From: Herbidospora cretacea
GTDB lineage: Bacteria > Actinomycetota > Actinomycetes > Streptosporangiales > Streptosporangiaceae
Length of the DNA stretch: 64,000 nucleotides
Assembly: GCF_001570605.1 (NCBI RefSeq)
Contig: NZ_BBXG01000017.1
Span: 121,877-185,876 of the forward strand
Reading direction: 5' to 3'
The position numbers were made by a program, and so were the translations under genes. The notes beneath the pieces are model-generated. The model was not told the DNA's origin. It made no database searches and was given only the letters and a program-made list of their open reading frames with translations. Position 1 is the first letter of the stretch; each line of letters opens with the position of its first letter. This document shows, one piece after another, positions 20,076-28,017 of this stretch.

Positions 20076-20528
20076 ATGTTCCCGAGTGTCCCCGCACCGC
20101 CCCTGCCGGTCACCTGGCGTCCGAAGAGGGCCCGCGTCCTGGCCTACACGCTCGCGGCGATCATGGTGGGCGGCGCGCTGATCCTGGCGCTCGTCCTGCC
20201 GGCGACGTTCCACCTCCCCGACCGGATCGGCGTGTTCGTCTTCGGCTGCGGCGTGGCCTTCATCCTCCACCTGCTGGGCCGCCTCCGGGTGGTGGCCGAC
20301 GACGACGGCGTGACCGTGGTGAACGCGGTGCGGGTGCACCGGTACGAATGGGCCGAGATCCTCGGCGTCTCCCTCCCGGACGCCGAGCCCTGGCCCCGTC
20401 TCGACCTCGCCGACGGCAACGTGGTCGGGGCGATGGGCATCCAGGGCTCTGAGAAGGCCCGCGCGGCGCGCGCGGTTGCCGAACTCAACGCCCTGATCAA
20501 GATCAAGAGCGAGGCCCCGGACCACTGA
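20076..20528 (+). CDS. PH-domain (bPH-like) membrane protein
   Basis: 150 residues. Two membrane segments (about 28-48, YTLAAIMVGGALILALVLPA, and 53-72, RIGVFVFGCGVAFILHLLG) are followed by a small strand-rich domain (RLRVVADDDGVTVVNAVRVHRYEWAEILGVSLP), the pattern of actinobacterial PH-domain proteins found next to ribH. It follows ribH by 11 bases and is probably cotranscribed, although TAACGT (20062-20067) could serve as a -10 eight bases before ATG 20076. No enzymatic role is suggested. It is the last gene before a long gap. Confidence 0.82.
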   Translation: MFPSVPAPPLPVTWRPKRARVLAYTLAAIMVGGALILALVLPATFHLPDRIGVFVFGCGVAFILHLLGRLRVVADDDGVTVVNAVRVHRYEWAEILGVSLPDAEPWPRLDLADGNVVGAMGIQGSEKARAARAVAELNALIKIKSEAPDH

Positions 20529-21598
20529 GATCCGAAAGCGAACCGCGGCGAAGGGCCTCGGGGGAGTGGCCGGGATCCACGACTCGCCCCCACTGAACGT
20601 GTCGCCGTCGTGGAGGACCGTCCCGGACCATGAACCCGTGCCCGGCGACCAGACAGAGGCGCTGTCCCGCCTCCGCGGTTGTCGGGCAGGTCTGGCTGCC
20701 GACCCGTATCAGCCTGCGTCGATCGGCGCAGATCGGCGAAGTCCGAGCCGCGCACAGGGACGGTGCGGGTCTGACACGAGGGACGCCGGAGGGGCTACCC
20801 CCAAGACGAGGGGCGCCGGATGGGCCGCGCCCGGAGATGAGTGGACGCTGATGGGCCGCGCCCGGAGATGAGTGGACGCTGATGGGCCGCGCCCGGAGAT
20901 GAGTGGACGCTGATGGGCCGCGCCCGAAGACGAGGGGCGCGTCGCCTGCCGACTCCCCAAAGCGGCGGGTCCAGAAGCTGGCCCGGTCGGCGAACTGCGT
21001 TACCAATGGCGCTCCAGCACGCCGTAGATCATGCATCCACGGCTGCTCTCGCACGTGCGGGGGATCGATCTGGAGCGTGGGCTGTAGATCCCCGGTAATC
21101 GGCAGGCGAAGTCGCCTGACTGAGGCCCTCGAACCGCCGCCGACGTATTTCTTCTGACCCTTCCCGTGAGGAGGCGCAGGCCGGACATATTGTCGATTCC
21201 GTAGTCATATGCAGCGATTAGTGGGTAATTGCCGCAGCTGTCATGCGCGTGCGGGTGTGATGTCCGGCGATGCCGAGGCGTTTGGCAACTCCGCCCGGCC
21301 AAATCAGAATGAGATTCGAGAAGATTTCCCGGAGTCGGACTTCTTCTGCTGCGGCGATGCTGAGGGTGACTGCCGCGTGAGCCTGCCCTGGAGGCTGGAT
21401 CGCGCCTCCACCGACCGGAAGTGGAGTCGGGAGAAATCCGCCGTGGCGCGGCGACCCATGGCTCTATTTCCGGACGGCATCATCAACCGCCGACTGCCGT
21501 GCCCTATAAATACTTCGATGCCATCGAGTCCGATTCAATCCAAACTCGGTGTCGGGGATTGTTAGATCGCCGAGACTTCCCACGGCCATCCTTGTCCC
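20529..21598. other. 1.07-kb stretch without recognisable genes
   Basis: No open frame here has a credible ribosome binding site, family signature or actinobacterial codon pattern. It holds a 31-bp tandem repeat array (20759-20940). The part after about 21130 is visibly richer in A and T than the rest of the window. A TATAAAT hexamer-like run near 21504 could be a -10 for the dynamin-like gene. The longest plus-strand frame (21209-21565) encodes nothing I recognise. Decayed mobile DNA is possible but not demonstrable. Confidence 0.6.
20759..20940. repeat. 31-bp tandem repeat array
   Basis: Three identical 31-bp units at 20821-20851, 20852-20882 and 20883-20913 (start TGGGCCGCGCCCGGAGATGA). 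They are flanked by variant units at 20790-20820 and 20914-20940 that share an AGACGAGGGGCGC core, and by a more decayed unit from about 20759. As 31 is not a multiple of three, it is not a coding repeat. The units abut with no spacers, so it is not a CRISPR. Confidence 0.93.
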
Positions 21599-23647
21599 AT
21601 GTCGAATTCCCAAGAACTACGAGACGAGCTTGCGCGAGTATTGATCAGCGCTGAGCGCTGGCTGGACAGCCTGAGAACCGCCGAGGGGATTCCCGGCGGC
21701 ACCGATGATCTCGACGCTGATGTCAGGACTGTCCACGGACTGCGCACCCGTGCTCTCTCGTCGCTCTTGAACGTCGGGCTGCTGGGCCGTTTCTCCTCCG
21801 GTAAGAGCTTCCTCATCAGCGGGCTGCAAAAGGGCCTGGAGTACGTGCTGGCCCCCGACGGGAGCGGCGGTCATGCCGACAAGTACGTCGGTATCCTTCC
21901 GTCCGCGCCGACGACGACGACCGCCTGCCCTTCCACTGTCGTCCCGGTCGACGACGACCCGTCGGTCGACGCCTCGGGGAAAGGCCTGTTACGTGTCAGG
22001 TTCAGCGGCGATCCGACATGGCACGACATCGGCACCGACCTTCCTCCGGCGGTCGTCGCCTCGTACGGCGCGGTGGACGGCGACCTGGCCAATCGGCACC
22101 GGGAGCACTGGGATCGGGTGGTTCTCGAAATCCAGCTGCTGATATCCAACGCGCCGCTCCCGGCCAAGCTCTACGACCTGCCCGGAGCCGAGACCCGTGA
22201 GGCCGGTCACGAGCGGATCATGAGGCAGGCGTGGGCGGAGGCGGACTGCTTCCTCTATGTCAGTCAGGCCACGGCGGTGTTGTCGGTCCATGAGCTCAAC
22301 CTCATCCGCGACCTCTACAACCACCACCTGCAGTCGGGAAAGCGGGTGATCTGGGTCCTCACCGGCATCGATCGAGCCCTTCAGCTGGGCAACGACAACC
22401 GGCCGGCGTGGCGGGCGACACTCGACCAGAACAACGCCTACCTGCGCGAGCACTTCGGCTCCCCGACCGGAGGGCCGAGCACCTTCATCGGAGAGGGCTT
22501 CGTGCCGGTGTCCCCCGCGTTCGAGGCGCAGGGCGTCTTCGAGGAGACCGACGGAAGCACCAGAAGGGGACTCGCGCTCCAGGAGAACAGCAGGATGGGC
22601 GCTCTCCGGGACCTGCTCAACGCCATGATCGAGGAGGGGGCAGGGCAGCGGCATCTGGCTCAGATCGCCGACGAGACCAGGGCGATCATCCGCAGGCGGC
22701 TCGGGTCGATCGCGGATGTCCTCGCCACCCATCGGGTCCCTGTCGACGACCTCATGGCGCAACGCGCCGACCTGCTGAAGAGGCTCGACCTCACGGTCGC
22801 CTCCGCGCAGAACGCGGCCGACCAGCTCACCGCCGACCTCGACAGGCGGGTGCGCGAGGTGGAACGGCTCTTCAAGCAACTCCCGAGGGTGCTGCACCAG
22901 CAGATAGACGAGCTGGTCGAGTCGGGCAATCTCACCGCGGAGCACATCAACCAGATCGACCGGCGCTACCTCGACGTCCTCAACGAGTGGATGAGGGCCC
23001 CCGGCGGGCCCGCCACGAGGTGGGAGCAGGAGATCAGCGGTCTCATCGACAGCGCCCGCGCCATCCTGAGTCTCGAGTTGAGGGAAAGTGGAGCAGGCTC
23101 CCTCCTGGTGCAGCCCGAACCACTGGAACTGGACCAGGGGACCGTGCCCCGAGACGGGCGCCGCACCGACACATACACGCTCCTCCAGACCGTGGCCGGG
23201 GCCACGAGCGCACTGACGGTGCTGGGTGGAGCCGCGACATGGGTTATGACCGGGCTCTCCCTGGTCAGCGTCGCTCTCCCGGTCGGCGTCGTCGTCACCG
23301 CCGCCACCGGAACCGCCCTCGCCGCCAAGGCGCTGAGGGATCGCAAGTCCACGATCGAGCGGGCCAGAAGCGAGCGGATCGCGCAGCTCGACGAGCAGGC
23401 CGAGCAGGAACGCGCCCGCGTCGTCGCCATCCTCCAGGAGCAGGGACTGCTGATCCTCGACGCGGTCGACATGCACATCGGCCAGTACCGCGCGCGGCTA
23501 CAGGCGACACTCCAGGAGATCGGCACGCGCATCGAGGCGCCTGACATGGTGGCGAGCGCCCGTCTGGTCGACCGGCTCGAGCCCTTCGAGATGGAGGCCA
23601 ACAGCCTGATCGCCGAGCTGCTGAAACACGCACCTCGCGGTTCCTGA
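21599..23647 (+). CDS. Dynamin-like GTPase
   Basis: 682 residues of the dynamin superfamily. The GTPase domain shows P-loop GRFSSGKS (63-70), switch-I threonines in PTTTTACPST (104-113), DLPG (193-196) as G3 and TGID (255-258) as G4, the TKxD position. A helical middle region (about 330-500) has coiled-coil character. A hydrophobic stretch at about 535-580 (LTVLGGAATWVMTGLSLVSV onward) is a membrane-insertion paddle or hairpin as in bacterial dynamin-like proteins. A basic or acidic helical tail follows. It probably remodels or tethers membranes by GTP-driven assembly. Bacterial dynamins often occur in pairs; this one stands alone beside an AT-richer spacer, suggesting acquisition. ATG 21599 lacks a clear ribosome binding site. 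Confidence 0.88.
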   Translation: MSNSQELRDELARVLISAERWLDSLRTAEGIPGGTDDLDADVRTVHGLRTRALSSLLNVGLLGRFSSGKSFLISGLQKGLEYVLAPDGSGGHADKYVGILPSAPTTTTACPSTVVPVDDDPSVDASGKGLLRVRFSGDPTWHDIGTDLPPAVVASYGAVDGDLANRHREHWDRVVLEIQLLISNAPLPAKLYDLPGAETREAGHERIMRQAWAEADCFLYVSQATAVLSVHELNLIRDLYNHHLQSGKRVIWVLTGIDRALQLGNDNRPAWRATLDQNNAYLREHFGSPTGGPSTFIGEGFVPVSPAFEAQGVFEETDGSTRRGLALQENSRMGALRDLLNAMIEEGAGQRHLAQIADETRAIIRRRLGSIADVLATHRVPVDDLMAQRADLLKRLDLTVASAQNAADQLTADLDRRVREVERLFKQLPRVLHQQIDELVESGNLTAEHINQIDRRYLDVLNEWMRAPGGPATRWEQEISGLIDSARAILSLELRESGAGSLLVQPEPLELDQGTVPRDGRRTDTYTLLQTVAGATSALTVLGGAATWVMTGLSLVSVALPVGVVVTAATGTALAAKALRDRKSTIERARSERIAQLDEQAEQERARVVAILQEQGLLILDAVDMHIGQYRARLQATLQEIGTRIEAPDMVASARLVDRLEPFEMEANSLIAELLKHAPRGS

Positions 23648-23660
23648 ACCGGACCGACGT

Positions 23661-23712
23661 GCACCCGTCACCGACCGCCGGGTGCGGCCACCGCGTGATC
23701 ACAGCGGTGGCC
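23661..23712. terminator. Double hairpin between convergent genes
   Basis: GCACCCG (23661-23667) pairs with CGGGTGC (23679-23685); immediately after, a perfect 9-bp stem pairs 23686-23694 (GGCCACCGC) with 23704-23712 (GCGGTGGCC). It lies between the convergent dynamin-like gene and ssuD, so it probably acts as a bidirectional terminator. Confidence 0.7.
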
Positions 23713-23735
23713 GACGAGTCCCGGCAGGAGGACCG

Positions 23736-24842
23736 TTAGGCCGCCTTCTGGATGAGCCCTCTGCGCCGCAGCTCCGGCAGCACGCCCTCGCCGAACCAGT
23801 AGGCCTCCTCCAGGTGCGGGTAGCCCGACAGGATGAACTCGGAGACGCCGTGGGCGGCGTACTCCTCCAGCAGGTCGGCCACCTCCGCGTGGCTGCCCAC
23901 CAGCGCCGTTCCAGCGCCGCCGCGCACCAGGCCCACCCCCGCCCACAGGCCCGGGTGGATCTCCAGGTCGCGGGCCTTGCCGCTCTTGAAGCCCTCGTGC
24001 AGGGCGAGCATCCGCTTCTGGCCGACCGACTCGCTCGTCGACAGCAGCTTGCGGGCCTTGGCGATGTCGCCGTCGGGGATGCGGGCCAGCAGGCGACCGG
24101 CCTCCGCCCACGCCTCGGCGCTGGTGTCTCTGGTGATGACGTGCAGGCGGACGCCGTAGCGCAGCGTGCGTCCTTCGGCGGCGGCGAGTTCGCGGATCCA
24201 GCGGAGCTTCTCGCCGACCTGCGCGGGCGGTTCGCCCCACGTCAGGTAGACGTCGGCGTGCCTGGCCGCCACCGGGCCGGCCGCGCCCGAGGAGCCGCCG
24301 AAGTAGATCTCGGGGATCGGGTCGGGGGTGGCGGCCACGCGGGCGTCGGTCAGGTCGTAGTAGTTCCCGGCGAAGTCGAAGCCGCCCGCCCACGCGCCGC
24401 GCACGGCGGTCAGGAACTCGCCGGTGCGGGCGTACCGCTCGTCCTTGCCCAGGTGGTCGCCGAAGCGGGCCTGCTCGGCGGCCTCGCCGCCGGTCACCAC
24501 GTTGAGCAGCAGCCGCCCGCCGGAGATGCGCTGGTAGGTCGCGGCCATCTGGGCGGCCAGGGTGGGCGACAGCAGGCCGGGGCGGAACGCCACCAGGAAC
24601 TTCAGCTTCCTGGTCACCTGGGTGAGCGCGGCCGTCACGAGCCAGGCGTCCTCGCACCAGGTGCCGGTCGGGGTCAGCACCGCCTCGAAGCCGACCTGTT
24701 CGGCGGCCCGCGCGATCTGGCCCAGGTAGTCGATCGACGGGGGACGGTATTCGGAGTCGCCGTAGGTGCGGCCCAGGCCGTGGCCGCCGGCCACGATCGA
24801 GCGGCCGTCGCCGGTCGTCGGCAGGAACCAGTGGAACCTCAC
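23736..24842 (-). CDS. ssuD: FMNH2-dependent alkanesulfonate monooxygenase
   Basis: SsuD cleaves alkanesulfonates with reduced FMN and oxygen, releasing sulfite and an aldehyde. The 368-residue luciferase-fold protein begins VRFHWFLPTTGDGR and contains PTGTWCEDAWLVTAALT (SsuD active-site Cys region), LKFLVAFRPGLLSPTLAAQMA, LLLNVVTGGE and DHLGKDERYARTGEF, all close to SsuD. GTG 24842 overlaps the ssuA stop by 4 bases, which fixes the start; the open frame continues upstream but overlaps ssuA. It is the last gene of ssuCBAD. No flavin reductase (SsuE) is encoded nearby, so FMNH2 must come from elsewhere. Confidence 0.94.
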   Translation of the reverse strand: MRFHWFLPTTGDGRSIVAGGHGLGRTYGDSEYRPPSIDYLGQIARAAEQVGFEAVLTPTGTWCEDAWLVTAALTQVTRKLKFLVAFRPGLLSPTLAAQMAATYQRISGGRLLLNVVTGGEAAEQARFGDHLGKDERYARTGEFLTAVRGAWAGGFDFAGNYYDLTDARVAATPDPIPEIYFGGSSGAAGPVAARHADVYLTWGEPPAQVGEKLRWIRELAAAEGRTLRYGVRLHVITRDTSAEAWAEAGRLLARIPDGDIAKARKLLSTSESVGQKRMLALHEGFKSGKARDLEIHPGLWAGVGLVRGGAGTALVGSHAEVADLLEEYAAHGVSEFILSGYPHLEEAYWFGEGVLPELRRRGLIQKAA

Positions 24843-25813
24843 TGGGCCGCCCCCACCACGTCGTTGAACCGCTGGTCGACGAAGTCGGCGAACTTCAGGC
24901 CGCCGGGGATGAGGCCTTCGGCGGTGAACGCGTCGGCCATCTCCTGCTCCGAGGCGATCACCGCGTCGTCGATGACGATCGGCGTCATCACCGCGTTGTC
25001 GACGGCCGCGTCGGCGACCTCCGGGGGCAGGCCGGTCTCGGCGGCCCACACCTTGGCCCATTCGGGCTTGTGGCTCAGGGCCCACTGGCGGGCCTTGGCG
25101 ATGCGGGTCAGGAAGTCGCGGACGGCGTCGGTCTTGGTCTCGATGGCCTCGGGGGCGGCGACCTGGAAGTTCAGGCCGTTGGCGTAGCCGGTGCCGTCGA
25201 CCAGGACCTTCGCCTTGTACTGGAGGAGCGCCTGCGAGGTGAACGGCTCCCAGATCGTCCAGGCGTCGACGGTGCCGCCGGAGAAGGCGGCCAGCGCGTC
25301 GGCCGGCTGGAGGTACTGCGGCTGGATGTCGGAGAACTTCAGGCCCTCCTTCTTCAGCACCGACAGCAGGTGGTAGTGGGAGGAACTGCCCTTGGCCACC
25401 GCGATCTTCTTGCCCTTGAGGTCGGCCGGGCTGCTCAGCGTCGAGTTCTCCGGCACGATCACCGCCGCGCCCGTCACGTTCTGCTTGAACGCCGCGACGA
25501 TCTTGATCTTCGAGTTGGCCGCCGCCGCGAAGATCGGGGGAGTGTTGCCCACCCCGCCGATGTCGACCGCCCCGGCGTTGACCGCCTCCAGCAGCGGCGG
25601 CCCCGAGGTGAACTGCGCGAAAGTGATCTTGTATGGGGTCCCGTCAAGCAGCCCGGCCGCCTTCAGCAGCGCCTGGGAACCGGCCTTCTGGTCACCCACG
25701 CGCAGCTCGACCTGCCCCGGCGCGGCCGCGGGCGCCGCCGCGTCGTCGCCCGTCCCGCAGCCGGCCAGCGTGGCCACGAGGACGGCGACGGCGGCGAGGA
25801 CTCTTCTTCTCAT
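24839..25813 (-). CDS. ssuA: Sulfonate ABC transporter substrate-binding lipoprotein
   Basis: 324 residues. The start MRRRVLAAVAVLVATLAGCGTG is a lipoprotein signal with lipobox LAGC, so the mature protein is anchored outside the membrane. The rest is an SsuA/TauA-type binding protein (VELRVGDQKAGSQALLKAAG, DIGGVGNTPPIFAAAA, KIAVAKGSSSHYHLLSVLKK, FSGGTVDAWTIWEPF). It captures aliphatic sulfonates for the SsuBC transporter. ATG 25813 overlaps the ssuB stop (ATGA) and begins exactly at the signal peptide. Confidence 0.94.
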   Translation of the reverse strand: MRRRVLAAVAVLVATLAGCGTGDDAAAPAAAPGQVELRVGDQKAGSQALLKAAGLLDGTPYKITFAQFTSGPPLLEAVNAGAVDIGGVGNTPPIFAAAANSKIKIVAAFKQNVTGAAVIVPENSTLSSPADLKGKKIAVAKGSSSHYHLLSVLKKEGLKFSDIQPQYLQPADALAAFSGGTVDAWTIWEPFTSQALLQYKAKVLVDGTGYANGLNFQVAAPEAIETKTDAVRDFLTRIAKARQWALSHKPEWAKVWAAETGLPPEVADAAVDNAVMTPIVIDDAVIASEQEMADAFTAEGLIPGGLKFADFVDQRFNDVVGAAQ

Positions 25814-26505
25814 GATCTTCCTTCTGGTGAGACGCCGAGTGCGGCGAGCAGGGTGGTGCGCAGCGCGACCAGGTCCGGGTCCTCGCGGTGGCGGGGGCGG
25901 TCGGTCGTGATGGGGATGTCGTGGGCGATGCGGCCCTCGTCGAGGACGAGCACCCGGTCGGCCAGCAGCAGCGCCTCGTCGACGTCGTGGGTGACGAGCA
26001 GCACGGCGGGGCGGTGCCGGGCCCACAGTTCGAGGACCAGGTGGTGGATGGTGATGCGGGTGAGCGCGTCGAGCGCGGAGAACGGCTCGTCGAGCAGCAG
26101 CAGCTCGGGTTCGCGGACCAGCGCGCGGGCCAGGCTGGCCCGCTGGGCCTCGCCGCCCGACAGGGTCAGCGGCCAGGCGCCTGCGCGCTCGGTCAGCCCG
26201 ACCTCGGCCAGCGCCTCCTTCGCCTTCGACACCGGGGCGTCGAGGCCGAGGGTGATGTTGGCCAGCAGCCGCTTCCACGGCACCAGCCGGGGTTCCTGGA
26301 AGGCCACCGCAACCGAGTCGGTGACCTCGATCGTGCCGGTGACCTCGTCGTCGAGCCCGGCCAGCGCCCGGAGCAGGGTGGACTTGCCGGAGCCGCTGCG
26401 GCCCAGCAGGGCGGTGAACTCGCCGTCGCGCAGTTCCAGGTCGATCGAGTCGAGCACGACCCGGTCGCCGAACGCGCGCGCTACGCCAGAAAGCCGCGTC
26501 GCCAT
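25810..26505 (-). CDS. ssuB: Sulfonate ABC transporter ATP-binding protein
   Basis: 231 residues with Walker A GRSGSGKST, the Q-loop in AVAFQEPRLVPWKRLLANI, signature LSGGEAQRASLARALVREP, Walker B ELLLLDEPFSALD and the switch His in LLVTHDVDEALLLADRVLVL. These are typical of SsuB/TauB ATPases driving sulfonate uptake. Its 5' end overlaps the ssuC 3' end by 25 bases and its stop overlaps the ssuA start by 4, so the whole operon is translationally linked. Confidence 0.94.
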   Translation of the reverse strand: MATRLSGVARAFGDRVVLDSIDLELRDGEFTALLGRSGSGKSTLLRALAGLDDEVTGTIEVTDSVAVAFQEPRLVPWKRLLANITLGLDAPVSKAKEALAEVGLTERAGAWPLTLSGGEAQRASLARALVREPELLLLDEPFSALDALTRITIHHLVLELWARHRPAVLLVTHDVDEALLLADRVLVLDEGRIAHDIPITTDRPRHREDPDLVALRTTLLAALGVSPEGRS

Positions 26506-27302
26506 GCCAGCGCCCTCCGTTCGAGAAGCCGTACCAGGGAGTCGGTGGCCAGGCCCAGGGCGCTGTAGACGAGCAGCCCGACCACGATCACGTCGGTGCG
26601 CAGGAACTCGCGGGCGTCGTTGATCATGTAGCCGAGGCCGGTGGTCGCGTTGACCTGCTCGGCCACGATCAGCGCCAGCCAGGCCACGCCGAGGGCCTGC
26701 CGCAGCCCGACGAGCGTCTGGGGGAGCGCGCCCGGCAGCACGATGTGCCGGATGAGCCGGCCGCGCGACAGCCGCAGCGTCTTGGCGACCTCGGCGAGCT
26801 TGCCGTCGACGCCGCGGATGCCGGAGAAGGTGTTGAGGTAGAGGGGGAAGGACACCGCGAGGGCGACCAGCAGGATCTTCGGTTCCTCGCCGATGCCGAA
26901 CCAGAGGATGAACAGCGGGATCAGCCCGAAGAACGGCAGCGCGCGCAGCATCTGCATGATCGGGTCGACCGCGTTCTCACCGGCCCGGCTCAGCCCCGCG
27001 ACCACGGCCAGCAGGACGCCGATCGTCCCGCCGACCGCGAACCCGATGAGGACCCGCTGGAGCGAGACCCCGACGGCGGTCGGCAGCGTGCCCGCTTGGG
27101 TCAGGTCGACGGCGGTGGCGGCGATGGTGGCGGGGGCGGCCAGCAGACGTTCGGGGAGCAGCCCCGTCGCGCTGGCGAGCTGCCAGACCACGAGCAGGGC
27201 GAGCGGGCTCAGCCAGCGATGCCACGCGGTGACGCGGCGCCTGGGCGCTTTCGGCGTGGCGCGCGCCTTCTCTACCGGGCGCGCCAGCTCGACGACGGAC
27301 AT
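26481..27302 (-). CDS. ssuC: Sulfonate ABC transporter permease
   Basis: 273 residues, six predicted membrane helices, with the cytosolic coupling motif ending in the family EAA-like sequence VAKTLRLSRGRLIRHIVLPGALPQTLVGLRQA-type region (residues about 165-200). The DAREFLRTDVIVVGLLVYSALGL segment near the C-terminus is typical of SsuC. It forms the membrane channel with SsuB. It is the first gene of the operon, and the only gene after the promoter at 27342-27369 with no overlap upstream. Confidence 0.94.
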   Translation of the reverse strand: MSVVELARPVEKARATPKAPRRRVTAWHRWLSPLALLVVWQLASATGLLPERLLAAPATIAATAVDLTQAGTLPTAVGVSLQRVLIGFAVGGTIGVLLAVVAGLSRAGENAVDPIMQMLRALPFFGLIPLFILWFGIGEEPKILLVALAVSFPLYLNTFSGIRGVDGKLAEVAKTLRLSRGRLIRHIVLPGALPQTLVGLRQALGVAWLALIVAEQVNATTGLGYMINDAREFLRTDVIVVGLLVYSALGLATDSLVRLLERRALAWRRGFLA

Positions 27303-27341
27303 ACGGGAACCTCGCAGAGAGCGGTGAGTGGACCGCCCTCA

Positions 27342-27369
27342 GAGTTACCCATATTTCCTACCAAGTCAA
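27342..27369 (-). promoter_or_regulatory. Promoter of the ssuCBAD operon
   Basis: On the minus strand, TTGACT (27369-27364), a 16-bp spacer and TAACTC (27347-27342). The spacer starts TGGTAGGAAATATGGG. The -35 region overlaps the last codons of the HD-domain gene. A sulfur-responsive regulator site is likely here but is inferred. Confidence 0.5.
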
Positions 27370-27953
27370 TCGGTAATACCGCGAATCTCCCGGGCGAGGT
27401 TCTGCCGGGCCTGACGTTCCCACAGGTCCCGGGCGGTTTCGGTGCCGTAGAGAGGGCCGTCGAGAAGCCTGCGGAGCACGGCGGCCCGGCCCACCCGGAA
27501 GAGGGGGTCGGGGACGTGCCGGTACTCCTGCCGGATCGCGGCGGCGTAGGCGTCGTAGGTGTCCGGGTCCTGGCCGAGCACGGCCAGGTCGGCGTCGCAC
27601 AGCACCGCCGCGTCGAGATCGTCCTCCTCGTACGCGTGCGTCGCCGTCACCCGGACCAGCCGCGCGACCTCCAGGGCGACGGGCAGGTCCAGGGCGATCA
27701 GGCGTGACTGCGCGAGCTGGGCGCTGCGGTCCTCGTCGACGCCCGGCCGGCCGTCGTAGACGGCGTCGTGGAACCAGGCGGCCAGCCGGACCGCGCGCGG
27801 ATCCCGCGCGTGGACCTGGATCACGTCGATCGCGGCCAGGACCGCGTTCAGGTGGGTGGTGGTGTGGTAGCGGCGGTGGGGCTCCGCCCATCGTGCGGAC
27901 AGCTCCGCGAGCAGGGCGCGCCCCGCCGCCGAGTCGGGGAAATCCTGCGTCAC
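27366..27953 (-). CDS. HD-domain phosphohydrolase-like protein
   Basis: 195 residues of the predicted metal-dependent HD superfamily. Metal ligands are visible in HRRYHTTTHLNAVLAAID (first His), AAWFHDAVYDGRPG (the HD pair) and VLCDADLAVLG (final Asp). Members hydrolyse phosphate esters or nucleotides, but this subgroup has no settled substrate. GTG 27953 is the only suitable start. It is followed by the ssu operon on the same strand (63 bases to ssuC) and is divergent from the MoxR-type gene; it may be unrelated to either. Confidence 0.85.
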   Translation of the reverse strand: MTQDFPDSAAGRALLAELSARWAEPHRRYHTTTHLNAVLAAIDVIQVHARDPRAVRLAAWFHDAVYDGRPGVDEDRSAQLAQSRLIALDLPVALEVARLVRVTATHAYEEDDLDAAVLCDADLAVLGQDPDTYDAYAAAIRQEYRHVPDPLFRVGRAAVLRRLLDGPLYGTETARDLWERQARQNLAREIRGITD

Positions 27954-28005
27954 CCGGGCGAACCTACCAAGCCGGACGGGCGGAGATCTTCGGCACGCTC
28001 CGAAG

Positions 28006-28011
28006 TAGCCT
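28006..28011 (+). promoter_or_regulatory. -10 element of the CoxD-like gene
   Basis: TAGCCT lies exactly six bases before GTG 28018, the spacing expected for a leaderless mRNA. Confidence 0.5.
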
Positions 28012-28017
28012 GGACAG

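Noticed and set aside
20759..20940. CRISPR array
   Set aside because: Repeats abut each other with no spacers, and no cas genes are present.
20503..21054. Minus-strand open frame across the 31-bp repeats
   Set aside because: The repeat length shifts frame each unit, and the product matches nothing.
21209..21565. Plus-strand open frame upstream of the dynamin-like gene
   Set aside because: No ribosome binding site, no recognisable domain, codon use unlike neighbours; left as unassigned sequence.
27303..27352. Cysteine-containing leader peptide attenuating ssuC
   Set aside because: An ATG at 27352 (minus strand) opens a frame with only two Cys codons that runs into ssuC out of frame; too weak to claim.
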